Part shown: piece after piece, positions 1 through 6,580 of the stretch | How the letters are laid out: the number at the start of each line of letters is the position of its first letter | How positions within the stretch are numbered: position 1 is the first letter of the stretch | DNA from: UBA1413 sp964567485 | Lineage (GTDB): Bacteria; Bacteroidota; Bacteroidia; Bacteroidales; Prolixibacteraceae | Assembly: GCA_964567485.1 (NCBI GenBank) | Contig: CAZMMX010000079.1 | Coordinates: forward strand, 1-9,067 | Direction: 5' to 3' | Length of the DNA: 9,067 nucleotides | Translations under genes and position numbers: made by a program | Notes under the pieces: model-generated | Told to the model about the DNA's origin: nothing | The model's database searches: none | What the model saw: the letters and a program-made list of their open reading frames with translations, nothing else

Positions 1-693
1 CATGATCTGCTGCGATACCGAAGCGTATGCGGCAGCGTCGACGTGTCCCAGGGTGACGTCCACACCTTCGGGGTGGATACCCAGAACCATGGCGGCATCT
101 TCTTCGTTGCCCAGGAGGACATCGGTGCCGGCCACCAGGTCAGGCATGACATCACTGGCTTTTTTGCCGTATCTCCAGAGGTTCTTGCGGAAGTTGAGGT
201 CGCAGGAGACGGTAATTCCCTTGTTGTTGGCGATTCTGATGGCCTCGAGGCAGGTGTCGGCGGCGCTTTGGGAAATGGCGGGGGTGATGCCCGTCCAGTG
301 AAACCATCGGGCATTTTCGAAGACCTCGTCCCAGTCGACCATGCCGGGTTGGATCCCTGCTGCCGAGGAGTGGGCACGGTCGTAGATCACCTTACTGGCA
401 CGGCTGACGGCCCCTGCTTCCAGGAAGTAAATGCCCAGGCGTTCCCCGCCCCATAGGATATGGTCAACGTCCACTCCGAATTTGCGCAACTCCATCATGC
501 AGGCTTTTCCCAGGTCATTCTCCGGAAGCCGGGTGACGAAACCGACCGGGATGCCGAAGTTGGCCAGGGAAACCGCCACGTTGGCTTCTCCTCCTCCGAA
601 GGTGGCCGTGAGGCTCTCTGACTGCCCGAAACGCAAAAAACCGGGAGTCGCCAGCCGGAGCATGATTTCACCAAAGGTTACTACTTTCTTCAC
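1..693 (-). CDS. kdgK: 2-dehydro-3-deoxygluconokinase (KDG kinase), PfkB family, C-terminus cut by window edge
   Basis: Phosphorylates 2-keto-3-deoxygluconate to KDPG in the cytoplasm, the last kinase step of hexuronate breakdown before the Entner-Doudoroff aldolase. Translation from the minus strand gives 231 residues, starting MKKVVTFGEIMLRL. The PfkB substrate-binding motif GGGEANVAVSLANFG is at about residues 33-47, the KDG-kinase-like CDLNFRKNLW at 164-173, and GNEED at 195-199. The C-terminal third, with the GAGD catalytic-base motif, lies beyond the left edge. The start is GTG (bases 691-693): the frame is closed by a TGA 30 nt upstream with no ATG between, and the conserved strand VVTFGEIM begins directly after it, so the later ATG at residue 11 would remove part of the fold. 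It is the third gene of the uxaE-uxaC-kdgK run, 74 bases after uxaC. Function is well supported by motifs and context; fructokinase or another PfkB sugar kinase is a less likely alternative. Confidence 0.9.
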   Translation of the reverse strand, partial: MKKVVTFGEIMLRLATPGFLRFGQSESLTATFGGGEANVAVSLANFGIPVGFVTRLPENDLGKACMMELRKFGVDVDHILWGGERLGIYFLEAGAVSRASKVIYDRAHSSAAGIQPGMVDWDEVFENARWFHWTGITPAISQSAADTCLEAIRIANNKGITVSCDLNFRKNLWRYGKKASDVMPDLVAGTDVLLGNEEDAAMVLGIHPEGVDVTLGHVDAAAYASVSQQIM

Positions 694-734
694 TGGTTTT
701 CTATTTTTGTTAGAATATCTTCACCACGGGCTCT

Positions 735-751
735 CAGGAGGTGCACTCCTG
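735..751 (-). other. Small intercistronic hairpin between uxaC and kdgK
   Basis: A perfect 6-bp inverted repeat (CAGGAG / CTCCTG) with a 5-nt loop lies in the 74-base gap between the uxaC stop and the kdgK GTG start. No T-tract follows it on either strand, so it does not look like an intrinsic terminator. It may affect mRNA stability or expression ratio within the operon, or it may be incidental. Confidence 0.35.
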
Positions 752-767
752 CGTTTGCGGGCTCCCT

Positions 768-2168
768 TCAGAACCCGAAATAGTTTTTGGCATTGTTAAA
801 GCTGATGTTTTCGACCATTTGTCCCAGCAGGTCCATGTCGGCGGGGATTTCTCCCTTTTCGGCGTCGTTGCCCAGGAGGTTACAGAGGGTTCTGCGGAAG
901 TATTCATGCCTGGTATAAGAAAGGAAGCTGCGGGAGTCGGTGAGCATACCCACGAAACGGCTGAGCAGTCCGAGGCTTGAAAGGGCCTGCATCTGTTTTT
1001 CCATGCCGTCTTTCTGGTCGAGGAACCACCATCCTGCGCCGAACTGTATCTTTCCGGGCACCGAGCCATCCTGGAAGTTGCCGGTCATGGTGCCTATCAG
1101 CTCATTATCACGGGGGTTGAGGTTGTAAAGGATGGTTTTTGCCAGTTGGTTATGGGTGTCGAGGCGGTCGAGGAGGCGGGAGAGAGGCCTGGCGATTTCG
1201 AAATCGCCGATGGAGTCGAAGCCGGTATCGGGGCCGAGGGTGCGGAACATGCGGGTGTTGTTGTTCCTCAGGGCACCCAGGTGATACTGTTGGGTCCACC
1301 CCTTCCGGTGGTCCATGATCCCGAATTCGTAAAGCATACATGATTTGAATTTCAGGAGTTCCCCGGGGGTAAGTCTCTTGCCGCTGCGCACCCTGGTGAA
1401 AATCGACTCTATTTCTGTGGCGGAGTAATCTTCGGCGTAGGCGGTTTCGAGGCCGTGGTCGGAAAGGCGGCAGCCCTGGTCGTGGAAATACTGGTGGCGT
1501 TCTTCAAGGGCTTCCATCAAATGGGTAAAGGTGGAAATCTCTTTTCCGGTAACGGTGGCCAGCTGGTCGAGATATTGGTTGTAGGCGTTTGGATGGTCGG
1601 CAGCCATGGCCTTGTCGGGGCGCCAGGCCGGAAGTACATGCACCTCAAACCCGGAAGCCCTGATGGCTTGATGGTGTTCCAGGTTATCGACCGGGTCGTC
1701 GGTGGTGCAAATGGTGTGGACATGGGCCATGCGGATGATGTTGCGTACCGAATATTCCGGGGTGTTGAGCTTTGCGTTGCAGGTTTCCCAGATCTCACGA
1801 GCCGTGGCTGGACTCAGCAGTTTGTCGACACCGAAAAAACGTTTCAGTTCGAGGTGGGTCCAGTGATAGAGTGGATTCCTGAAGGTATAGGGCACCGTCA
1901 TCGCCCACTTTTCAAATTTCTCCCAGTCGCTGGCATTTCCGGTGCAGTATTTCTCGTCGACCCCATTGGTACGCATGGCCCGCCATTTATAGTGGTCGCC
2001 ATAGAGCCAGATCTGCGTGATGTTGGTAAATCGCCGGTCGGTGGCAATATCCTGTGGGGGGATATGGCAATGGTAATCGAAGATGGGCATTTTTGCCGCA
2101 TGACGATGGTACAAATCCTGCGCTGTTTTGGTCTGCAGGAGGAAATTATCGGTAATGAATGAACCCAT
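768..2168 (-). CDS. uxaC: Uronate (glucuronate/galacturonate) isomerase UxaC
   Basis: Isomerises D-glucuronate to D-fructuronate and D-galacturonate to D-tagaturonate, the entry step of the bacterial hexuronate pathway, in the cytoplasm. The 466-residue length is typical for the family. Visible features: the amidohydrolase-like metal motif DYHCH (His33, His35) near the N-terminus, HVHTICTTDDP at 149-159, the HVLPAWRPDKAM segment at 177-188, HLGALRNNNTRMF at 296-308, and the C-terminal block TDSRSFLSYTRHEYFRR at 410-426. The ATG at 2168 gives the expected N-terminus (MGSFITDNFLL). There is no strong Shine-Dalgarno upstream, as is usual in Bacteroidota. It lies 128 bases downstream of uxaE on the same strand and 74 bases upstream of kdgK, consistent with one leftward operon. 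Its product tagaturonate is the substrate of the neighbouring UxaE, so in this context it probably serves galacturonate as well as glucuronate. Confidence 0.96.
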   Translation of the reverse strand: MGSFITDNFLLQTKTAQDLYHRHAAKMPIFDYHCHIPPQDIATDRRFTNITQIWLYGDHYKWRAMRTNGVDEKYCTGNASDWEKFEKWAMTVPYTFRNPLYHWTHLELKRFFGVDKLLSPATAREIWETCNAKLNTPEYSVRNIIRMAHVHTICTTDDPVDNLEHHQAIRASGFEVHVLPAWRPDKAMAADHPNAYNQYLDQLATVTGKEISTFTHLMEALEERHQYFHDQGCRLSDHGLETAYAEDYSATEIESIFTRVRSGKRLTPGELLKFKSCMLYEFGIMDHRKGWTQQYHLGALRNNNTRMFRTLGPDTGFDSIGDFEIARPLSRLLDRLDTHNQLAKTILYNLNPRDNELIGTMTGNFQDGSVPGKIQFGAGWWFLDQKDGMEKQMQALSSLGLLSRFVGMLTDSRSFLSYTRHEYFRRTLCNLLGNDAEKGEIPADMDLLGQMVENISFNNAKNYFGF

Positions 2169-2209
2169 GGTGTGCAGTTTATGAGGTGAAAAATTCAGAA
2201 AGCCAGAAT

Positions 2210-2244
2210 AATCTTAAATCTTGAGTCTTAACCCTTAACTCTTA
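2210..2244. repeat. Five-copy degenerate 7-bp tandem repeat
   Basis: Exactly 35 bases parse into five consecutive heptamers, plus strand: AATCTTA, AATCTTG, AGTCTTA, ACCCTTA, ACTCTTA (consensus ANYCTTR). On the operon's sense strand this reads as TAAG-rich units. The CTT core at positions 4-6 is invariant in all five copies. The array sits in the 128-base space between uxaE and uxaC, 42 bases upstream of the uxaC start. Degenerate heptamer arrays of this kind occur in intergenic DNA of various bacteria; a function here is not evident. Confidence 0.65.
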
Positions 2245-2296
2245 TGTGACATGATATTGGAGAATCAGGAGGTAAGAATATCAGCGTGAAAGAACG

Positions 2297-3550
2297 TCAC
2301 AGGTTGAAGAGTCGTTTTAGGTGGCGGTCGTAGATATTTTCTTCGACACACTGACCGATGATGTCCTTATGCTGTTTGAGCAGGTTGGTGTATCGGTCTT
2401 CCATTTCTGCGGCGACTTTGTAACCGACGTGGATGAGCTGCCGGAAGTGGGGGTTGTAGTCGGGATGGCCGGGAATATGTCGCAGGGTGTCGGCGAATTT
2501 TGTGCTGCTCCAGGCTGTCACTTCGTGAGCTGAGGGTAGGCGGCGGTCGTCGATATCGATGACGTCGGCATAGGGTGCGCAGAGTTCTTCCTTGCGGTCC
2601 AGGGCTTTGGTGTAGATCTCTTTGGCAACATCGAGGGCTTCCCCGCCGGCCACGGCCAGTCCGATCACTTCTTCGAGCCATGTGGTTCCTGCAGTTTTCA
2701 GATGGAGCCCCTTGTCATATTTGCGGATGATTTCTGCCATGATGGGATAAATGGTGAATTTATCACTTCCCGAGTGGACGCTCAGCTTGAGAGTAGCCGG
2801 CAGTCCGAAGTTTTTCACGGCATAGTCGATGACCAGGACGTCCTGTTCGAATTCCCGGGCAAACTGGGAGGTATCACCCACATAGTCGACCCCCTTGTTG
2901 AAGCGTCCTGTGAACTTCGGGGCGATGGTTTGCGCGGGAATGCCCAGGTCGGCGATCATTTTCAGGATGAAAAACATGTCGACGGGGGTCTGCGGCGATT
3001 CCACCTCGTCCATGGAAACTTCGGTCACGAAGGTATCTGCCCCTTTGACCAACGCGATGTGTTGGTAAATTTTCCCGGCTTCCTGGATGGCGGCCAGGTA
3101 TTTGGAAGCCACGGTATCCAGCAGCTCTCCGGTGATGATAATGGGGTCGGCAATTCCGGGGATATGCACTTCGCTTCCGAAAACGGCGCATGCCTGTTTA
3201 AAGGCCACCACCGACTCTTCGGGAGTCGGTTTATTGATGTACATGGCCACATCGAGGGTGAAAAAGTCAGAGACATCGATGAAACGGTCGACATTTCCCA
3301 GGTTGATGTGGTCGGCATCGACGAGGTATTGACCATTCCAGCCCAGGGCCTCAACGGCGGCATCGGCCTCCTTACGGGTACCCGTGGGCTCCGAATGAAC
3401 GATGTTGTGCTCCCGGTTGCTCTTGTTCCATACCGGCGTAATGTCCACTCCCCGCTCTGCAGCATGCATGACTGCCCTCAGCTGGGCCTCCCCCTGGTGC
3501 TCGAAACGATCCCCCGTTCCGATACTGAATTTTCCGATTTCCATATCCAT
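2297..3550 (-). CDS. uxaE: Tagaturonate/fructuronate epimerase UxaE
   Basis: Interconverts D-tagaturonate and D-fructuronate by C4 epimerisation. This joins the galacturonate branch to the glucuronate branch, so that only UxuB and UxuA are needed downstream. The family was characterised in Thermotoga maritima. The 417-residue protein carries recognisable blocks: FSIGTGDRFEHQGEAQL at 8-24, YLVDADHINL at 75-84, EVSMDEV at 177-183, APKFTGRFNKGVDYVGD at 210-226, KLSVHSGSDKFTIYP at 255-269, and a His- and Asp-rich C-terminal part (HPDYNPHFRQLIHVGYK). The histidines and acidic residues in these blocks are plausible metal or catalytic residues, but I assign none individually. There is no signal peptide or membrane segment, so it is cytoplasmic. 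ATG at 3550 is taken as start; ATG two codons later is nearly equivalent. It is first in the leftward operon before uxaC and kdgK, which strongly supports the call. Confidence 0.9.
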   Translation of the reverse strand: MDMEIGKFSIGTGDRFEHQGEAQLRAVMHAAERGVDITPVWNKSNREHNIVHSEPTGTRKEADAAVEALGWNGQYLVDADHINLGNVDRFIDVSDFFTLDVAMYINKPTPEESVVAFKQACAVFGSEVHIPGIADPIIITGELLDTVASKYLAAIQEAGKIYQHIALVKGADTFVTEVSMDEVESPQTPVDMFFILKMIADLGIPAQTIAPKFTGRFNKGVDYVGDTSQFAREFEQDVLVIDYAVKNFGLPATLKLSVHSGSDKFTIYPIMAEIIRKYDKGLHLKTAGTTWLEEVIGLAVAGGEALDVAKEIYTKALDRKEELCAPYADVIDIDDRRLPSAHEVTAWSSTKFADTLRHIPGHPDYNPHFRQLIHVGYKVAAEMEDRYTNLLKQHKDIIGQCVEENIYDRHLKRLFNL

Positions 3551-3662
3551 AATTTGTTTGTTTTAATGGTGGTATGTCAATGCCCTGATTGGTCAATTTT
3601 ACGGCTGTGGTCCGTTTTCAGCGGCCGCAATGAAGAGCAATGCAATTTCATCATGGTGAGTG

Positions 3663-3672
3663 AATGATCATT
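3663..3672. promoter_or_regulatory. Perfect 10-bp palindrome AATGATCATT upstream of uxaE
   Basis: The site is a perfect palindrome about 113 bases upstream of the uxaE start. It is flanked by two direct copies of AATTTCAT (3644-3651 and 3680-3687). The spacing and symmetry would suit a dimeric repressor or activator of the hexuronate operon. A specific regulator cannot be named from the sequence, and a 10-bp palindrome could also occur by chance. Confidence 0.3.
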
Positions 3673-3693
3673 GCACGGGAATTTCATGATATT

Positions 3694-3703
3694 GTAATAT
3701 TAC
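3694..3703. promoter_or_regulatory. Perfect 10-bp palindrome GTAATATTAC upstream of uxaE
   Basis: This is a second perfect palindrome, centred 31 bases (about three helical turns) from the centre of AATGATCATT. Together with the neighbouring inverted repeat at 3723-3752 it forms a cluster of symmetric sites in the uxaE upstream region. It is interpreted as a possible operator; no regulator gene is present in the window. Confidence 0.3.
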
Positions 3704-3722
3704 GTTAATAATCAGCTGTATT

Positions 3723-3760
3723 CCTATTTCCGTGTACGAACACGAAAATAGGGTTTCTTT
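3723..3760 (+). terminator. 13-bp inverted repeat with 4-nt loop and trailing T-tract
   Basis: The left arm CCTATTTCCGTGT (3723-3735) pairs with the right arm ACACGAAAATAGG (3740-3752) with a single mismatch around the loop ACGA. The right arm is followed on the plus strand by GTTTCTTTTTTATT, which has the form of an intrinsic terminator for rightward transcription. No plus-strand gene precedes it within the window, so the shape is unexplained. It could terminate a small or antisense RNA, insulate the VTC cluster from rightward read-through, or be a long operator for uxaE. Confidence 0.45.
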
Positions 3761-4130
3761 TTTATTCATCCAAATTATCGGGCTTCAATATTGCATGGAA
3801 ATGAGTGAATTTATCCCCGGAGGGTTTCATGGTCCTTCTGGAGGAAATGGGAAGCTCCCCCTTCCCGCCAGGGTTTTTTCCTGTTCATGCTTGGGTATTA
3901 CGGATAACACAGGTGTTGTCATTCCTCCCATGGCGAGGATTTATCCTTCATCCTTCTGTGGTCGCATCACCATGCTCGTTTCACAAGGTAAATATAGTTG
4001 ATTGGCACAGATTACCCCATGAGGTTGGTCCCTGATTTTGGGTTGTTTACCCATTCGCTGCCATGACTGCCGTTGAGAACGGTTACTTTTACCAGGAAAG
4101 TGGAACGCCGATGAATGAGATGGTTTCTCG

Positions 4131-5006
4131 ATGGTAAATGGTTATGTTTGTAACGGAAATGAAACAGTTCATATTGATCCTAGTCTCGTGAGTTTTCTGA
4201 TACAGCAATATGGTGTGGATATTCAGAGGGAAAAAGGGCTTTCTGAGGGGGTTCTGTCCCTTTCGGAAATGGAGGCCATCTCTCTGGAAAGCATGGAAGA
4301 GGTCAGGCTGATGAACCGGGTAGATACCAAATATATGCTGTCGGTGAGCCAGCTTCCGGAGGTATTGCAAAGGGTCAGAGACCACTATGATGTGTTGGAC
4401 ATTGGAGGCCGTCGGATGGCCACCTATGAGACGGTCTATTATGATGGCCCTTCCGGGCGTTTTTTTCTGGATCATGTCAACGGCAAGCTCACCCGAAATA
4501 AAGTTCGCATCAGGCAGTATGTGGAGAGCCGCATTCAGTTCCTGGAAATCAAAAGAAAAATTAATACCGGCAGAACGAAAAAAATCAGAATGCGTCAGGA
4601 GGAGCCGGGGACAGAATGGAGTGAAGAGAATCTGGCCTTTCTGAGCCAATACATAGAAGGGGATATCAGGCAACTTCATCCCCTGATGGTGAACAGGTTT
4701 AAGAGGATTACCCTGGTCAACAGGGGAAGGAGTGAAAGGATCACCCTTGATGTGGGGCTCAGTTATGCTGACCTGTCGGGAACCAGGGAGGAGTTGCTCC
4801 CGGGACTGGCCATCGTGGAAATCAAACAGGACCGATTCAGCGGCTCGGTCATGAAGTCCGTGTTAAAGGAAATGCGGATAAAAAGATGTGGCATCAGCAA
4901 ATACTGCCTTGGCATTACCCTTCTGGGGCTTTCAGAAAAAATAAATAATTATAAACGTAAAATCAGGACCATTCAAAAAATTACCCAACATGGAATTATT
5001 GCTTGA
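4131..5006 (+). CDS. VTC-domain polyphosphate polymerase-like protein
   Basis: Belongs to the VTC domain (CYTH/triphosphate-tunnel fold) family, whose yeast member Vtc4 makes polyphosphate from ATP. The tunnel pattern of charged residues is intact: MNRVDTKYML at 61-70 (Lys67), ETVYYD at 100-105, RNKVRIRQY at 122-130, FLEIKRK at 137-143, NRFKR at 188-192, ERITLD at 202-207 and VEIK at 229-232. The bacterial protein has no transmembrane segment, so it probably works at the cytoplasmic face of the membrane with the DUF4956 protein encoded next, whose ATG overlaps this gene's 3' end by 17 nt. ATG 4131 is the first start in the frame (stop 15 nt upstream); homologues often begin nearer the MEAISLESMEEVRLMNR segment, so the ATG at 4269 (residue 47) is an alternative. 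Polyphosphate synthesis is inferred from family and conserved residues; another triphosphate-tunnel activity is possible. Confidence 0.85.
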   Translation: MVNGYVCNGNETVHIDPSLVSFLIQQYGVDIQREKGLSEGVLSLSEMEAISLESMEEVRLMNRVDTKYMLSVSQLPEVLQRVRDHYDVLDIGGRRMATYETVYYDGPSGRFFLDHVNGKLTRNKVRIRQYVESRIQFLEIKRKINTGRTKKIRMRQEEPGTEWSEENLAFLSQYIEGDIRQLHPLMVNRFKRITLVNRGRSERITLDVGLSYADLSGTREELLPGLAIVEIKQDRFSGSVMKSVLKEMRIKRCGISKYCLGITLLGLSEKINNYKRKIRTIQKITQHGIIA

Positions 5007-5676
5007 TATCCTCGATCCGGAAACGGTCGCTTCCTCCACCACTTTTTCATACGGGATCACCGGCTTATTGCTCCGGTTTCTTGCCAACCTGGTCATTACC
5101 GGGGGAATCATCCGTTTCCTATACTATCCGCGGTCGAAGCGAAGGGATTATTTCTTCTCGTTTGTACTGACCAGCACGACGATATTTTTACTTTTATACC
5201 TTCTTGACAATGTAAAGATCCAGGTAGGCTTCGCCTTGGGGCTGTTCGCCATTTTCGGAATCCTGAGGTACCGGACCGACACCCTGCCCATCAGGGAGAT
5301 GACGTATCTTTTCACCATCATTGGGGTTTCGGTGATCAATGCTCTGGCCAAGGAGCTGGGGTACCTGGAGCTGGGGGTAACCAATGCCATTTTCGTGGGG
5401 GTGATCTGGTTGCTTGAAAGCAGTAATATTCTGAAGCATGTGTCGAGCAAGCACATCATTTACGAAAAGATAGAGCTGATCAGGCCTGAGCGGTCGGCGG
5501 AATTGCTGGCCGATCTAAAGACGAGGACCGGACTGAACATTACCAAAGTAGAGGTGGGAACCATCGACTTTCTCAAGGATACTGCCTTACTCAACGTTTA
5601 TTATGACAGCCGGGAGACCAACCTGGCCGACAGCTTCTTCCGCAGGAGAATGATCCCTGAAAACGAAGACGTCTGA
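4990..5676 (+). CDS. DUF4956 integral membrane protein, partner of the VTC-domain protein
   Basis: This 228-residue protein has about five hydrophobic segments (roughly 24-45, 54-72, 77-92, 103-120, 128-142) and a soluble C-terminal domain of about 80 residues. The highly characteristic DUF4956 stretch FAIFGILRYRTDTLPIREMTYLFTIIGVSVINAL runs from 86 to 119. Basic residues RSKRRD at 48-53 suggest a cytoplasmic loop. The family has no established biochemical role as far as I know, but it commonly lies beside VTC-domain genes in Bacteroidota. Here the ATG at 4990 falls inside the end of the VTC gene, suggesting translational coupling and stoichiometric expression. By analogy with yeast VTC, where membrane subunits thread the nascent polymer across the bilayer, it may anchor the polymerase or form a polyphosphate conduit. 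That is inference. The C-terminal region (YEKIELIRPERSAELLADL onward) could be the docking surface. Confidence 0.87.
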   Translation: MELLLDILDPETVASSTTFSYGITGLLLRFLANLVITGGIIRFLYYPRSKRRDYFFSFVLTSTTIFLLLYLLDNVKIQVGFALGLFAIFGILRYRTDTLPIREMTYLFTIIGVSVINALAKELGYLELGVTNAIFVGVIWLLESSNILKHVSSKHIIYEKIELIRPERSAELLADLKTRTGLNITKVEVGTIDFLKDTALLNVYYDSRETNLADSFFRRRMIPENEDV

Positions 5677-5810
5677 TGTGTCCTAAACTGAGAATTTATC
5701 CCGGGTGAGGTTTTTCTATCCCTTCAAACGCATGGTCAGATATGTTGAGGAGGACCGCGACTTAACCTTTTAAAGCAGGATTCATTTTTAACAACAGAAT
5801 TATTATACCT

Positions 5811-6515
5811 ATGGAAGCGAGAAAATGGTTGACCGGGGTAGCCCTGTTGCTGACGGTTTTTTTTGCCGGAACAGTGTCGGCCGGTGCCCAGGAAAACGAC
5901 TTTGGGGCATGGGTAGCCATTGATGTCTCAAAGGATGTGACCAAACGGTTCACCCTGGAGCTGGAGGAAGAGGTGCGGCTTTTTAAGGATTTCGGGAAAC
6001 TGGACCGCTTTTCCACGAGTCTCTCGGGAGATTATGAAATCGCCAAATGGCTGAAAGCCGGTGTCGGGTATATGTGGATCATTAATCACAAGGTGAAAAG
6101 CGATAGCTGGGACCACAGGCACCGTTATTTCCTCTTTCTACAGGGAAGGCAGAAACTGGGAAGGGTTACTGTTTCTCTCAGGGAAAGATACCAGACTACC
6201 TTTGTGAAGGAAGAGGCGGAGGCCGAGGACTTGGGATTTGAATTCGTCAGCAGGCATATTCTCAGATCACGGCTGATGGCAGATTATGATATCAGAAACA
6301 ACAAACTGGAACCTTATGTCTCGGCTGAGATGTACACCACCCTGAATAAGACGGGGGGCACTGAGATCAACGGCATGCGCTATACCCTGGGGGCGGAATT
6401 TCCGGTGTCGGGCAGGATGGACCTGGAACCCTATTTACGCCTTGACCAGGAGCTGAATGTGAAGAATCCCGTCAGCCTCTTTGTGGTGGGGGTAAGCCTG
6501 AAACTTGACCTGTAG
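5811..6515 (+). CDS. DUF2490 outer-membrane beta-barrel-like protein
   Basis: The 234-residue protein starts with a clear signal peptide (basic MEARK, hydrophobic core about 7-22) and probable cleavage after Ala26 (SAGA before QEND). The mature part is built of alternating amphipathic strands typical of an outer-membrane barrel. It includes FTLELEEEVRLFKDFGKLDRFSTSL at about 42-66, DHRHRYFLFLQGRQKL near the middle, and a C-terminus ending in a hydrophobic strand (SLFVVGVSLKLDL). It matches the DUF2490 family by overall pattern. It follows the DUF4956 gene by 134 bases on the same strand with no obvious terminator between, so it may be co-transcribed with the VTC/DUF4956 pair and give the system an outer-membrane component. 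A role as pore, anchor or sensor is not shown by the sequence. Confidence 0.8.
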   Translation: MEARKWLTGVALLLTVFFAGTVSAGAQENDFGAWVAIDVSKDVTKRFTLELEEEVRLFKDFGKLDRFSTSLSGDYEIAKWLKAGVGYMWIINHKVKSDSWDHRHRYFLFLQGRQKLGRVTVSLRERYQTTFVKEEAEAEDLGFEFVSRHILRSRLMADYDIRNNKLEPYVSAEMYTTLNKTGGTEINGMRYTLGAEFPVSGRMDLEPYLRLDQELNVKNPVSLFVVGVSLKLDL

Positions 6516-6580
6516 GTGGTCTTATTCAAACAAATCGGGGTAGTTACGCCGGAAGTGCCGTTACTGGTGGTCTGAAAAGA

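Larger units (their letters stand above)
3551..4130. other. Gene-free region between divergent uxaE and VTC-domain genes
   Basis: These 580 bases separate the leftward hexuronate operon from the rightward VTC cluster and must contain both sets of promoters. The uxaE-proximal part (3551-3760) is AT-rich and palindrome-rich, described in separate entries. The distal part (3761-4130) holds a small GGGAAG / CTTCCC hairpin at 3849-3866, followed seven bases later by a T6 run. Two overlapping open frames of 76-89 codons lack any recognisable protein features, so I do not call them genes. Only one-mismatch matches to the Bacteroidetes -7 element are present (minus strand TAAAATTG at 3594-3601; plus strand TATAGTTG at 3993-4000 and TGATTTTG at 4033-4040), none with a convincing -33 TTTG partner. 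Confidence 0.6.

Noticed and set aside
43..456. Plus-strand open frame (137 codons) opposite kdgK
   Set aside because: The minus strand in this interval translates to unmistakable KDG kinase; the plus frame is a shadow.
1455..2162. Plus-strand open frame (235 codons) opposite uxaC
   Set aside because: Antisense shadow of uxaC; glycine/valine-rich composition without protein-like motifs.
3594..3601. TAAAATTG on the minus strand as the uxaE -7 promoter box
   Set aside because: One mismatch to TAnnTTTG and no TTTG at the -33 distance; not strong enough to annotate.
2702..3667. Long plus-strand open frame (321 codons) opposite uxaE
   Set aside because: It lies almost entirely antisense to a confidently recognised gene, its translation shows no family or domain, and long antisense frames are expected in GC-moderate codon-biased genes.
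3767..3835. Minus-strand mini-frame (about 22 codons, MKPSGDKFTHFHAIL...)
   Set aside because: Too short, with no supporting context beyond an ATG and a stop.
3732..4035. Two overlapping plus-strand open frames of 89 and 76 codons in the gap before the VTC gene
   Set aside because: No recognisable domain, no good ribosome binding site, overlap in different frames, and the first begins inside the inverted-repeat hairpin.
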